Of a stretch of 64,000 bases of DNA, positions 38,292 through 46,181 are shown one piece after another. The position numbers and the translations under genes were made by a program. The notes below the pieces were generated by a model. It worked only from the letters and a program-made list of their open reading frames with translations. It did not search any database and had not been told where the DNA came from. The stretch is taken from contig NZ_LFIO01001107.1 in the NCBI RefSeq assembly GCF_001187535.1, positions 310,001 to 374,000 of the forward strand, given 5' to 3'. The DNA comes from Rhizobium ecuadorense (lineage in GTDB: Bacteria; Pseudomonadota; Alphaproteobacteria; Rhizobiales; Rhizobiaceae). Each line of letters starts with the position of its first letter. Within the stretch, counting starts at the first letter, position 1.

Positions 38292-38327
38292 ACGCCCGCC
38301 GCGGCTCTTTACATCCGCGGCGGGCGT
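38292..38327 (+). terminator. Perfect GC-rich hairpin after mrcA
   Basis: ACGCCCGCCGCGG (38292-38304) pairs exactly with CCGCGGCGGGCGT (38315-38327) over 10 nt, 17 bases after the mrcA stop. The following bases are TCTCTAT, a weak U-tract. Confidence 0.65.
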
Positions 38328-38374
38328 CTCTATGTCCACCAGCACCAGAAGAACCGAGACAGAGAAGCAGGAAA

Positions 38375-39506
38375 ATGCGAGCGGAAATCGAAAACGTGGT
38401 CGATGAAACCAAGCAGGCTATCACCCTGCTGAGGAGGCATCTTTGACTGGGACCAGGCGATAAGACGGCTGGACTGGTTGAACAACAAGGCAGAGGATCC
38501 GAACCTCTGGAACGACGCTACCGAAGCGCAGAAGCTGATGCGCGAGCGCCAGCAGCTCGATGACGGCATCAGTGGCGTCAAGCAGCTGGAACAGCAGCTG
38601 AACGACAATATCGAGCTGATCGAACTCGGCGAGGAAGAGGGCGACGAAGGCGTCGTCAAGGAAGCCGAGGATACGCTGAAGGCCTTGAAGGCCGAGGCTG
38701 CGCGCCGGCAGGTGGAAGCCATGCTCTCCGGCGAGGCCGACGGCAACGACACCTATCTCGAAGTTCATTCCGGCGCCGGCGGCACCGAAAGCCAGGACTG
38801 GGCGAACATGCTGCTGCGCATGTACACCCGCTGGGCCGAACGTCAGCGTTTCAAGGTCGAGCTTCTCGAAGTCCATGACGGCGAAGAGGCGGGCATCAAG
38901 TCCGCGACCCTGCTCGTCAAGGGACACAATGCCTATGGCTGGCTGAAGACGGAATCGGGTGTGCACCGGCTGGTGCGCATCTCGCCTTACGACAGCAACG
39001 CGCGTCGCCACACCTCCTTCTCGTCGATCTGGGTCTATCCCGTGGTCGACGACTCGATCCAGATCGAGATCAACGAAGGCGACTGCCGCATCGACACCTA
39101 TCGTTCGTCGGGCGCCGGCGGTCAGCACGTCAACACCACCGACTCGGCCGTGCGCATCACGCATATGCCGACCGGCATCGTCGTGCAGTGCCAGCAGGAG
39201 CGTTCGCAGCACAAGAACCGCGCCAAGGCCTGGGACATGCTGCGTGCCCGCATGTACGAAGCCGAGCTGAAGAAGCGTGAGGACGCCGCCAGCGCCGAGG
39301 CCGCCTCCAAGACGGATATCGGCTGGGGCCACCAGATCCGCTCCTACGTGCTGCAGCCCTACCAGCTGGTCAAGGATCTGCGCACCGGCGTCGCCAGCAC
39401 CGCGCCGGACGACGTGCTCGACGGCGAACTCAACGAGTTCATGGAAGCGGCTCTTGCCCACCGCATCAGCGGCGCTGCAGACGCGGTCGTCGACGACGTG
39501 GACTGA
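38375..39506 (+). CDS. prfB: Peptide chain release factor 2, with programmed +1 frameshift
   Basis: RF2 terminates translation at UGA and UAA. The first frame starts ATG at 38375 (ribosome site GCAGGAA) and runs 23 codons to a UGA at 38444. After a +1 shift the rest is read from GAC at 38445 to the stop at 39504-39506, giving about 376 residues, the normal RF2 length. The protein then reads without a break ([15 protein letters not shown]). Family motifs: the GGQ loop in [17 protein letters not shown], and [13 protein letters not shown] in domain 3. The SPF tripeptide region that reads the stop codon is altered to the alphaproteobacterial form. This is not a sequencing error: see the frameshift site. 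Confidence 0.95.
38432..38447 (+). promoter_or_regulatory. Programmed +1 frameshift site of prfB
   Basis: AGGAGG (38432-38437) is an internal Shine-Dalgarno sequence 3 bases before CTT-TGA-C (38441-38447). This is the classic RF2 autoregulatory slip site: when RF2 is scarce, the ribosome pauses at UGA and moves from CUU to UUU. Confidence 0.92.
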
Positions 39507-39532
39507 TAGACAAAAGCAGGGATTGAGACGAG

Positions 39533-39556
39533 AAAGCCCCGGAGACGGGGCTTTTT
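39533..39556 (+). terminator. Intrinsic terminator of prfB
   Basis: AAAGCCCCG (39533-39541), GAGA loop, CGGGGCTTT and a T-run. It stands between convergent prfB and the esterase gene and can work for both. Confidence 0.85.
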
Positions 39557-39562
39557 CGTTGT

Positions 39563-40582
39563 TCAGGCGATTGCTTTGACGTCGTTGCCCTGGAACAGCG
39601 CGGCCGACAGACCGGCAATCTCGTCGTGGATGGCGGCGCGCTCGATATCAGGGGGATCGGTGAAGAGCTCCGCCGCAAAGGCCATGCCGAGGGCGGTACC
39701 TTCAGGCACGAAGACATAATGCCCAAGCCCGCCGCCGAGGATTTTAAGACGGCTGTCGGGGAGCCGCGCATGCAGCCATGCCGAACATTCCTCGGCCGGT
39801 GCCGCCCTGTCGGCATCGCCGACCAGAATGAGGGCGGGCGCGTCGACGGTTTTCAGGCTTTCCTCGCTGAAACCGAGAACGGACCGGCCCGGCGCGCACA
39901 GGAGTGCGGCCTTGATTCTGTCGTCCCGGTAAGACGTCGACAGGCGCGACCATGAATCGCGAAACACGTCGCTGGTGCGAAGCAAGGTCGGGATATGATC
40001 GGCAAGGTCGGGAAATTCCCTCGGTCCGCGCGCCCCGCCCGGCTTCATCCTGGATGGGTCGAACTGCGAAGACTGGGCGACGGCGCCGAGAAGCAGCATG
40101 ACGCTGTAGGCTCCGGCCGAAAATCCGGCCGCGAACACGCGGGTGGTATCGATATAAGAGGAGAGATCGCCGAGCCAGTCATCGCTGTGGTCGAGCATGA
40201 AGCTCAGATCCGGCGCCCGCTCCCAAAGGCAGGCAAAGCCCTCGGCGCGATAAGGCTCGTTGCCGGTATTGCCGTGATGGTTGACGCCGAGCGCTGCAAA
40301 TCCGCGATCGGCGAGCCGTCGCGCCAGCCACTCCAATCCCGCCGCGGATCCGCCGGTGCCATGCGACAGCAGCACGAGGGGATAGGGCCGGGCCTGGGGC
40401 CGGATGGCTGCGTCGTGGGCGACGACCGCCTTCTTGAACCAGCTTCTTTCCGCCGTATCGTTTTCCCGCGCCGTATCGGCAGCGGGATACCACAGCGACC
40501 AACTGATGGGTCTGGGGCCGTTGGCGTCCCAGTTCGACCTGTTGTGGTCGTAAAGGACGCCGTCACGGAAGCCGAGTTTCAT
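39563..40582 (-). CDS. Alpha/beta hydrolase (dienelactone hydrolase-like, COG4188 type)
   Basis: A 339-residue protein with an alpha/beta-hydrolase core. The oxyanion region is in LVLLSHGTGGSAAG (about 70-83), the nucleophile elbow is GFSAGA (about 151-156, Ser in GxSxG form), an acid candidate lies in LILVGDADRAAP and the catalytic His in GGGLGHYVF. No signal peptide is present. Substrate unknown; the nearest family I know contains predicted dienelactone hydrolases and PAF-acetylhydrolase-like proteins. Single gene, with the prfB terminator at its 3' end. Confidence 0.82.
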   Translation of the reverse strand: MKLGFRDGVLYDHNRSNWDANGPRPISWSLWYPAADTARENDTAERSWFKKAVVAHDAAIRPQARPYPLVLLSHGTGGSAAGLEWLARRLADRGFAALGVNHHGNTGNEPYRAEGFACLWERAPDLSFMLDHSDDWLGDLSSYIDTTRVFAAGFSAGAYSVMLLLGAVAQSSQFDPSRMKPGGARGPREFPDLADHIPTLLRTSDVFRDSWSRLSTSYRDDRIKAALLCAPGRSVLGFSEESLKTVDAPALILVGDADRAAPAEECSAWLHARLPDSRLKILGGGLGHYVFVPEGTALGMAFAAELFTDPPDIERAAIHDEIAGLSAALFQGNDVKAIA

Positions 40583-40616
40583 CTCTCCTGCTCCTTCCCG
40601 AACGATTCCCAGCGGT

Positions 40617-41123
40617 TCAATTCGTCGCTTTCTCGACGGTGATGTCGCCGAATTCGTCGATCAGCACGGTCCAGCCATCCGGCTCGGCATTGGGGTCGGT
40701 CTTCAGATAGATCGTGGCGAACAGGCCGGGCTGCTTGATGATGCCGTTCGAATTCTCGGGGCGGATATCGGTGATATAAGGCTTCAGGTCGCTGATCTCC
40801 TGCAGCTCGACGGTAGAGGCGATCGCCGGGCCGGTCTCGGTCTGGGCAATCTGCTGCAGGTAGACCTTTGAGGTCCTGTCTGCCTGGCGGACGGCAAAGA
40901 GCTTGTAGTACCCGTGGCGCTGAGCCTTTGCTTGCGAGTTGGCAACGCTCTCGGCGGCTGTCGGCGCCCGCTCGACATCAGGTGCGTTGCCGTCATCCTC
41001 CCAATACCCGGTGCTGGTCGCGAAAATCACCGATGCCGGCAGGATGACGTCCTGCGCCGGCAAGGCTGCGGCCGACCATCCAATGAGGAAAGCGGTTGTC
41101 ATCACTATCCGTCGCATTGCCAT
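40617..41123 (-). CDS. Secreted hypothetical protein, cotranscribed with nadK
   Basis: A 168-residue protein with a signal peptide (MAMRRIVMTTAFLIGWSAA to about residue 23, ending LPA-QD). The mature part is polar, with no cysteines and no domain I recognise. The ATG at 41123 is supported by AAGGA 8-12 bases upstream, within the last codons of nadK; the nadK stop is only 4 bases away. It is therefore probably translated from the nadK transcript. Function unknown. Confidence 0.72.
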   Translation of the reverse strand: MAMRRIVMTTAFLIGWSAAALPAQDVILPASVIFATSTGYWEDDGNAPDVERAPTAAESVANSQAKAQRHGYYKLFAVRQADRTSKVYLQQIAQTETGPAIASTVELQEISDLKPYITDIRPENSNGIIKQPGLFATIYLKTDPNAEPDGWTVLIDEFGDITVEKATN

Positions 41124-41127
41124 CGTC

Positions 41128-41901
41128 TCAATCCTTGAACTGCTCGGCGAGAATACGGTCGGACCAGGAGCGGTCGGGATCGGAAAGAATACGCGCCGTC
41201 ATATGCTCCGACTGGGCAATGCGGACATGCAGCACCGATTTCACCTCGGTATTGTCGGCCACCGCATTGACCGGCCGCTTCACCGGCTCGAGAACGTCGA
41301 TATCGACGGTCACCTTGTTGGGCAGCAGTGCGCCCCGCCAGCGCCGCGGCCTGAAAGCGCTGACCGGCGTCATGGCGAGCAGCGGCGCCTCGAGCGGCAG
41401 GATCGGGCCATGAGCGGAAAGATTATAGGCCGTCGAGCCGGCGGGGGTCGCCACCATCAGCCCGTCGCAGATCAGCTCCTCCAGGCGCACGCGCCCGTCC
41501 ACCGTCACCCTCAGATTCGCCGCCTGATAGGACTGGCGGAAAAGATAGACCTCGTTGATGGCCAGCGCCGTCGAATTGGTGCCGTCGGCGTTGGCGGTCG
41601 TCATCTGCAACGGCCGGAAGACGTTTTCCACGGCGACGCAGATGCGCTCCTGAAGCTGTTCGCTGCGATAGTCGTTCATCAGAAAGCCGACCGAGCCGCG
41701 ATTCATGCCGTAGACCAGCTTGCCGGAGTTCATGGTGTTGTGCAGCGTCTGCAGCATGAAACCGTCGCCGCCGAGCGCGACGATGACATCGGCATCGTCG
41801 GCCGGCACGTCGCCATAGATGCGAATCAACTCCTCGCGCGCGGCGAGCGCCTCCGTCGTCGGCGAGGCGATAAAGGAAAGAGTCTGAAATGAACGGCCCA
41901 T
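41128..41901 (-). CDS. nadK: NAD kinase
   Basis: A 257-residue kinase that phosphorylates NAD to NADP. The GGDG motif is in VALGGDGFML (about 43-52), followed by NRGSVGFLMN, the NE motif in ALAINEVYLFR, and GSTAYNLSAHGPILPLEAP. The length is typical of the short alphaproteobacterial form. It is the first gene of a two-gene unit with the secreted protein. It is divergent from tRNA-Thr, with 156 bases between. Confidence 0.94.
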   Translation of the reverse strand: MGRSFQTLSFIASPTTEALAAREELIRIYGDVPADDADVIVALGGDGFMLQTLHNTMNSGKLVYGMNRGSVGFLMNDYRSEQLQERICVAVENVFRPLQMTTANADGTNSTALAINEVYLFRQSYQAANLRVTVDGRVRLEELICDGLMVATPAGSTAYNLSAHGPILPLEAPLLAMTPVSAFRPRRWRGALLPNKVTVDIDVLEPVKRPVNAVADNTEVKSVLHVRIAQSEHMTARILSDPDRSWSDRILAEQFKD

Positions 41902-42057
41902 GCAATGCCCTTTGTGAAGCTGCTCTAGCTAACGGATAAAGGGCTGGCGCGACAAGGACGTTTTCTATCGCCAGGCGTTTGAGCGGCAGCCGACCTGTCC
42001 GCACAGACACGAATTTTCCTTTACAGAACCATAGAATCTGCTAGTTGGGCACCTGTT

Positions 42058-42133
<76 letters not shown>

Positions 42134-42291
42134 TCTTTTTCCGCGTCATATCCCTGCCCAGACGATCGCTATGGTTCGACGTCGCTTCGCTCGATCGCAC
42201 CGGCAGATTTTTCCAGCCATCGCACATCGCTTGATGAACCTTGTCTGAAGGGCTGCTTCAGCGCCAATTCAGCCGCGCCGGTTTAACTTCG

Positions 42292-42308
42292 CCTCATCAT
42301 CAATGAGG
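42292..42308 (+). promoter_or_regulatory. Small hairpin overlapping the ribosome site of the Arg/Trp-rich gene
   Basis: CCTCAT (42292-42297) can pair with ATGAGG (42303-42308), which forms part of the GAGGAAG Shine-Dalgarno sequence. It could damp translation. Short and unproven. Confidence 0.35.
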
Positions 42309-42316
42309 AAGCAGCC

Positions 42317-42658
42317 ATGAAGCTCGCACATCTCTTTTTCGCCGCAACCATATCTGTCGGTGCGGCTTTGGCATCCGTCGCCCCGGCAACCGCCATGCCC
42401 GTCGACCGGCCGGCGGTGTCGGCCCAGGGCGATATCGTTCAAATTCGTGATGGCTGGCGCCATGATCGCGGCGGTGACGACCGTGGCTGGCGTGATGAGC
42501 GTGACGACCGCGGTTGGCGCCATCAGCGCGATTGGCGCCGGTCCGACTGGCGCGGTGATGACTGGCGCTGGCGCCGGTGGCGTGCCGAGCGTTGGCAGGA
42601 ACGCCGTGAGTGGCGCCATCGCGATCGTGACATGCCTTTCTGGCTCTACCGCGGCTGA
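42317..42658 (+). CDS. Secreted Arg/Trp-rich low-complexity protein
   Basis: A 113-residue protein with a clear signal peptide (MKLAHLFFAATISVGAALA to about residue 25, ending ATA-MP). The mature part from about 46 is built almost only of Trp, Arg, Asp, Glu, Gly and His, in imperfect repeats of the kind DDRGWRDE, DDRGWRHQ, RRSDWRGD. There are about a dozen tryptophans. The strong ribosome site GAGGAAGC and the terminator at 42707 support a real gene. No family recognised; such Arg/Trp-rich exported proteins occur in rhizobia. It may bind anionic surfaces such as LPS or nucleic acid, which is a guess. Confidence 0.75.
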   Translation: MKLAHLFFAATISVGAALASVAPATAMPVDRPAVSAQGDIVQIRDGWRHDRGGDDRGWRDERDDRGWRHQRDWRRSDWRGDDWRWRRWRAERWQERREWRHRDRDMPFWLYRG

Positions 42659-42706
42659 CGCCAGCTGCTACAGCATCCATTGCGCGCCCGAGACGCGCGG
42701 CGAGAG

Positions 42707-42734
42707 AACGGCCCGGATCATCCGGGCCGTTTTT
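42707..42734 (+). terminator. Intrinsic terminator of the Arg/Trp-rich gene
   Basis: ACGGCCCGGA (42708-42717), loop TCA, TCCGGGCCGT (42721-42730) and a T-run to 42734. The last T belongs to the stop codon of the convergent 45-codon gene. Confidence 0.9.
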
Positions 42735-42871
42735 CAATGACTGACGGGTTCGTTGACACTTGCCTCGAGCTTGTTGCCGTTGCCAGTCTGGCCGGCGCCC
42801 GACGGCGACAGGATTGCGATGCTGAGCACGGAGGCGACCATGAAGGCAACGACGGCAATCATTATGCGCAT
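42734..42871 (-). CDS. Small membrane/exported peptide with LexA box, 45 residues
   Basis: The ATG at 42871 opens a 45-codon frame on the minus strand ending TGA at 42736-42734. It starts MRIMIAVVAFMVASVLSIAI, one hydrophobic helix, followed by a polar tail of about 24 residues (GQTGNGNKLEASVNEPVSH). It could be a membrane anchor or uncleaved signal. A perfect LexA box ends 4 bases upstream of the start, and GAGGA lies within that box. Too short for usual gene finders. No family recognised. Real-gene confidence is moderate, since the ribosome site is 12 bases off. Confidence 0.58.
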   Translation of the reverse strand: MRIMIAVVAFMVASVLSIAILSPSGAGQTGNGNKLEASVNEPVSH

Positions 42872-42875
42872 AGGC

Positions 42876-42890
42876 GTTCAATCCTCGTTC
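42876..42890 (-). promoter_or_regulatory. LexA box upstream of the 45-codon gene
   Basis: GTTC-AATCCTC-GTTC on the plus strand (42876-42890), i.e. GAAC-N7-GAAC toward the gene. A perfect alphaproteobacterial SOS operator, but the promoter elements around it are weak (GTTAAT about 11 bases upstream is the only -10 candidate). Confidence 0.55.
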
Positions 42891-42933
42891 AGTGGGGATT
42901 AACGCACCATCGTCGTCCGCGTTCCTGTCGGGA

Positions 42934-43038
42934 CTAAAGCGCGCCGCATCGAATTTGATTCATGCTACGCGCTTTAGCCTTTTGTTTTTATGCATGTCGT
43001 TACTCCGGAACCGCTGCACACTTCCGGGCGACATGCAT
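42934..43038 (-). repeat. Rhizobium palindromic repeat element (two nested hairpins)
   Basis: Two dyads make up the element: CTAAAGCGCG (42934-42943) with CGCGCTTTAG (42968-42977), and ATGCATGTCG (42990-42999) with CGACATGCAT (43029-43038). The latter encloses CCGGAA/TTCCGG (43005-43027). From memory, AAAGCGCG..GCGCTTTAG next to GTGCAGCGGTT..CGACATGCAT is a very common intergenic repeat of Rhizobium genomes. Only one copy was noticed in this window. Confidence 0.65.
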
Positions 43039-43196
43039 TATTGCACCGTCCCCGGCGTCGCGGGGCCGGGCGCCGTCGGCGACAGCGGATCGGGCTGGTG
43101 GACCGGGTGCGAGGTGTCCACCCAGATGATGCTGAGAATGATCCCGACGAAGACCGCGATGAAGAGGATACCGAAAATCAGCGGTCGAATAGCCAT
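43038..43196 (-). CDS. Small single-helix membrane protein with Pro-rich tail, 52 residues
   Basis: The ATG at 43196 follows AAGGAAC at a usable distance. The frame encodes MAIRPLIFGILFIAVFVGII as a transmembrane helix that continues to about residue 24, then a tail rich in Pro and Thr (PDPLSPTAPGPATPGT). It ends with TAA at 43040-43038, inside the edge of the palindromic repeat, so the repeat supplies the stop. The organisation resembles other rhizobial small membrane proteins. No function known. Confidence 0.6.
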   Translation of the reverse strand: MAIRPLIFGILFIAVFVGIILSIIWVDTSHPVHQPDPLSPTAPGPATPGTVQ

Positions 43197-43402
43197 GATG
43201 GGGATCGTTCCTTCTTGCTTCCGACCGGTCGTTGCGATCGGTCATCGCCCGATCATAGTGCTCCAGGAGGTCTTTCCAAGGCAAAATCGAATTTCTCCGG
43301 CATCGCGCGAGCCTTGCGTGGCTGTCGCAGGCATCCGTTTTCCATCTGTCGCAGCGGGTTGAACTGTGTCAGGGATGCCTGAAACAGTTGGGGACGGACG
43401 TC

Positions 43403-44137
43403 GTGAAACGCACGGTTAAAGCATCGGTCATTGTCGCGGCATTCGTCTCCTTCGCCGGAGCCTCGGAAAACGCGCGAGCTTTCGACAAGCCGACAAAAGT
43501 CGATGTGGTCGCACTGCCGAAGGATGAGCTCAATCCCGATGCGAAACCGAAGATCACCTGCAACCGCTATCCCGCCTTCATGGTCAAGGAGGTCGATCTC
43601 GGCGAGGTCGGCGCCGACAAGCTGGCGCTGCTCGCTCCTGATGCGCCCTGTGAGCGCGCCGGCGCGCGCGAACGGGTGATCGCGGACGATACCGCCGGCT
43701 ATCTCATGGGCGTCAGCGGCGGTTTCGTCCTTTTTCGTGCCGCGGACGGGTGGAACGGCGGGCTGCCTTTCGTCGTCTACGATGCGGCGACGGGCGAGCG
43801 GCTGCTCGACGATTCCCTGGCGGGCGACGATTTTGCCGCGATAAGGAGCGGGAAGGGGGAGCTGAGCCTCGATTTTCGTCGCGTCTACACGGCGTCCTGT
43901 TCGCTCTATCTGGAGCGTGCTGCCTGCGCGAAGACGATCGCCGCCGATACCGGTCTGTCGCAACTGCCGGATTGCACCGCCGCCTACAAGGCGGAAATCA
44001 GACGCAGCCCCGGCCATGCCGGCGAAATCGAGAAACTGCCGAGCGTGATCGTCTATCCTGTCGAACTGACTTATGCGGCTGGTGACACGGCGCGCCGGCC
44101 CTTGGAAGGAACGACGGTCTGCCGGATACCGAGCTGA
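43403..44137 (+). CDS. Secreted hypothetical protein
   Basis: About 244 residues from a GTG at 43403, chosen because GGGGACGGA lies just upstream; a TTG at 43388 is the longest alternative. A signal peptide (VKRTVKASVIVAAFVSFAG to about residue 28, ending ARA-FD) is followed by a mature domain with six cysteines (at CNRYPAF, PCERAG, SCSLYLERAACAK, DCTAAY, TVCRIPS), suggesting disulfides in the periplasm. No family recognised. It converges on the inhibitor-like gene, with 34 bases between stops. Confidence 0.72.
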   Translation: MKRTVKASVIVAAFVSFAGASENARAFDKPTKVDVVALPKDELNPDAKPKITCNRYPAFMVKEVDLGEVGADKLALLAPDAPCERAGARERVIADDTAGYLMGVSGGFVLFRAADGWNGGLPFVVYDAATGERLLDDSLAGDDFAAIRSGKGELSLDFRRVYTASCSLYLERAACAKTIAADTGLSQLPDCTAAYKAEIRRSPGHAGEIEKLPSVIVYPVELTYAAGDTARRPLEGTTVCRIPS

Positions 44138-44171
44138 CCGGTGTGTTGGCGGATGCGCCGCTACTTTCGAA

Positions 44172-44864
44172 TCATTGACGCACGAGCGATAGCGGCTTGC
44201 CGCCTTCTTCCTTCGATTTGTCGAAATTGCCGTCGGCGCGCATGTCGAAGCCAAGCGATGAGCCGTCACCGCCCAGCAGCGTCAGGCCGAAACCCTCGAT
44301 ATGCCAGACCGCGAGTTTCAGCCTGGCGACATTGGCGGCGCAGTCGCCGGATAGCGACAGCGGCGCATTGCCGTCCGCATCGGCATGGCCGTCGAGCGTC
44401 AGACCGCAGAGCCTTTCGCCGTCCGGTCTTTGCATCGTCCAGGTTCCGGCAAGGCCGCTGAAGCTCGGCAGGCGATCGATGCCGTCAGGGGCGGCGATCA
44501 GCAAAAGCGGCGTGCCGTCCTGCGTCTTCATCGGCGAGCCCTCGTTCTCGACGAAACGGGCGAGCACCTTGCGCGTCGCATCGATCAGGATGACGCCGCC
44601 ATTGCCGTCGAAATTCCAGGCAGCGGCTTCGGCAAGAGCCGGCAGCGGCTTGGTGCAGGCGTCCTGGCCGGACAGCGAGTGACCGCCGATCGCCATGTCG
44701 GTTTCGAGCGTCATCCGGCATCCCGCGCGCCCGTCTTCCGGCGCGACGAGATAGGTTCCTGCCTGCGCCTTGAGAATATCGGCATCGATATCCTGTCCAT
44801 GGGCCATGCCGCAAAAAAGCAACGCAGCTACCGGAGCCGCGAGCCGAAGGACGAAACGGGTCAT
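44172..44864 (-). CDS. AprI/Inh-type metalloprotease inhibitor-like protein, two tandem domains
   Basis: A 230-residue secreted protein with a signal peptide (to about residue 23, ending AHG-QD). Two copies of an Inh-like unit follow. The first starts AGTYLVAPEDGRAGCRMTLE (about 35-54) with its second Cys at DAC. The second starts AGTWTMQRPDGERLCGLTLD (about 138-157) with its second Cys at GDC. Each unit thus keeps the disulfide pair of the serralysin inhibitor fold, an eight-strand barrel. In Pseudomonas and Dickeya single-domain members block secreted metalloproteases in the periplasm. A serralysin partner is not in the window. Confidence 0.75.
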   Translation of the reverse strand: MTRFVLRLAAPVAALLFCGMAHGQDIDADILKAQAGTYLVAPEDGRAGCRMTLETDMAIGGHSLSGQDACTKPLPALAEAAAWNFDGNGGVILIDATRKVLARFVENEGSPMKTQDGTPLLLIAAPDGIDRLPSFSGLAGTWTMQRPDGERLCGLTLDGHADADGNAPLSLSGDCAANVARLKLAVWHIEGFGLTLLGGDGSSLGFDMRADGNFDKSKEEGGKPLSLVRQ

Positions 44865-44902
44865 GACAGTTCCTCTTTGTCGCAGGCCTGCCGCGGACCG
44901 GC

Positions 44903-45793
44903 CTATGCTTTCAAAAAGAGCCGCGCCGCATAAAGCGCGATTGCCGCAGCATTCGAAACGTTCAGCGATTTGATCGCGCCCGGCATGTCGAGACGGGCAA
45001 GCGCGGTAACGGTCTCGCGCGTCTTCTGCCTGAGCCCCTTGCCTTCGGAGCCGAGCACCAGCACCACCTTCTCACCCGAAAATGTGCCCTCGAGCGGCGC
45101 CGGCCCTTCCGAATCGAGGCCGATGGTGGAGAAGCCGAGCTTGTGCAGTTCACCGAGTGCATCGGCGAGATTGGTCACCTGTATATAAGGTATCAGTTCC
45201 AGCGCGCCGGAGGCGGATTTGGCGAGCACGCCTGACTCGGTCGGGCTATGTCTCTGAGTGGTGATAACGGCGCCGGCATTGAAGGCGACGGCCGAGCGCA
45301 TGATCGCGCCGACATTGTGGGGATCGGTGACCTGGTCGAGGACGAGCAGGAGCGGGCTGTCCTTCAGGGCTTCGAGCCGGCGGACCGGCAGCGGCCGCGT
45401 TTCCAGCATGACGCCCTGATGGATCGCCTCGGGGCCGAGCACCTTGTCGATATCCTGCGGCGAGACGATCTCGAAGGGAATGCCGAGCGTTTCGGCGTCG
45501 ACTTCGAGCCGCGCCAGCGCGTTCTGGGTCACGAAGAGCTTGATCTTCTTGCGCTCGGGATTGTCGAGGGCGGCGCGCACTGTATGCAGGCCGTAAAGAT
45601 GCACCTGGTCTGGCGCCAGCGCCGGCGGCTTCCAATCGTCGCCGCCGCGCTTGCGCTTCTGCGGCTGAGGGGTCGGGATCTCGCCGCGTTCGCGCTTGGC
45701 GTCACGGTGGGCGCGCCGCAGCGTGGCGTAATGCGTATCCTTGGCCGATGGGTCTGTCGCGGCCGTGCCGCCGGGTTTTTTGTCTTTGCTCAT
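44903..45793 (-). CDS. rlmB: 23S rRNA (guanosine-2'-O-)-methyltransferase RlmB (SpoU/TrmH family)
   Basis: A 296-residue SpoU methyltransferase. An N-terminal Lys/Arg-rich extension (about 1-55) precedes the substrate-binding domain (LYGLHTVRAALDNPER, about 68-83) and the knotted catalytic domain. Motif 1 is DPHNVGAIMRSAVAFNAGA, motif 2 VVLVLGSEGKGLRQ and motif 3 SLNVSNAAAIALY. It likely methylates G2251 of 23S rRNA. It lies upstream of the tRNA-Tyr promoter, divergent. Confidence 0.92.
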   Translation of the reverse strand: MSKDKKPGGTAATDPSAKDTHYATLRRAHRDAKRERGEIPTPQPQKRKRGGDDWKPPALAPDQVHLYGLHTVRAALDNPERKKIKLFVTQNALARLEVDAETLGIPFEIVSPQDIDKVLGPEAIHQGVMLETRPLPVRRLEALKDSPLLLVLDQVTDPHNVGAIMRSAVAFNAGAVITTQRHSPTESGVLAKSASGALELIPYIQVTNLADALGELHKLGFSTIGLDSEGPAPLEGTFSGEKVVLVLGSEGKGLRQKTRETVTALARLDMPGAIKSLNVSNAAAIALYAARLFLKA

Positions 45794-45895
45794 GCGGCTT
45801 TATAGCCATGGCGCTCCCCGCCGCATAGGCTTTCTTTCATATGCCGGCTTTCGGCGGCGAATGAAATTTTTCGTGTTTTTTCCGTAGTCATCGTG

Positions 45896-45925
45896 TTGAC
45901 AGACTGAAATGCTCCGGTCATATAC
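45896..45925 (+). promoter_or_regulatory. Promoter of the tRNA-Tyr / tRNA-Gly cluster
   Basis: TTGACA (45896-45901), 17-18 nt, CATATAC (45919-45925), followed by a GC-rich stretch (GCGGCGCAG) of the kind found at stringently controlled stable-RNA promoters. The tRNA starts at 45997. Confidence 0.75.
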
Positions 45926-45996
45926 GCGGCGCAGACGACGGGCGGCAACGCTTCGAAGTCTGACAAACTTGGTCTTCTAGATCCGGACGAAAAACT

Positions 45997-46081
45997 GGAG
46001 AGATGCCCGAGTGGTTAAAGGGGACGGACTGTAAATCCGTTGGCTCAGCCTACGTTGGTTCAAATCCAACTCTCTCCACCA
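45997..46081 (+). tRNA. tRNA-Tyr (GUA)
   Basis: An 85-nt class II tRNA with a long variable arm. Acceptor GGAGAGA/TCTCTCC, anticodon GTA at 46031-46033, T-arm with GGTTCAAATCC, CCA encoded. It stands 24 bases ahead of tRNA-Gly. Confidence 0.97.
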
Positions 46082-46105
46082 TTCGTCATCGGATCGGACC
46101 ACCCC

Positions 46106-46179
46106 GCGGGTATAGCTCAATGGTAGAGCAGCAGCCTTCCAAGCTGAATACGCGGGTTCGATTCCCGCTACCCGCTCCA
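46106..46179 (+). tRNA. tRNA-Gly (UCC)
   Basis: A 74-nt cloverleaf with acceptor GCGGGTA/TACCCGC, anticodon TCC at 46138-46140, T-arm GGGTTCGATTCCC and encoded CCA. It is probably one transcript with tRNA-Tyr. Confidence 0.97.
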
Positions 46180-46181
46180 GT

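Noticed and set aside
38478-39506. prfB read as a shorter gene starting at 38478
   Set aside because: It omits the conserved N-terminal 30-odd residues that are restored by the frameshift at 38441-38447.
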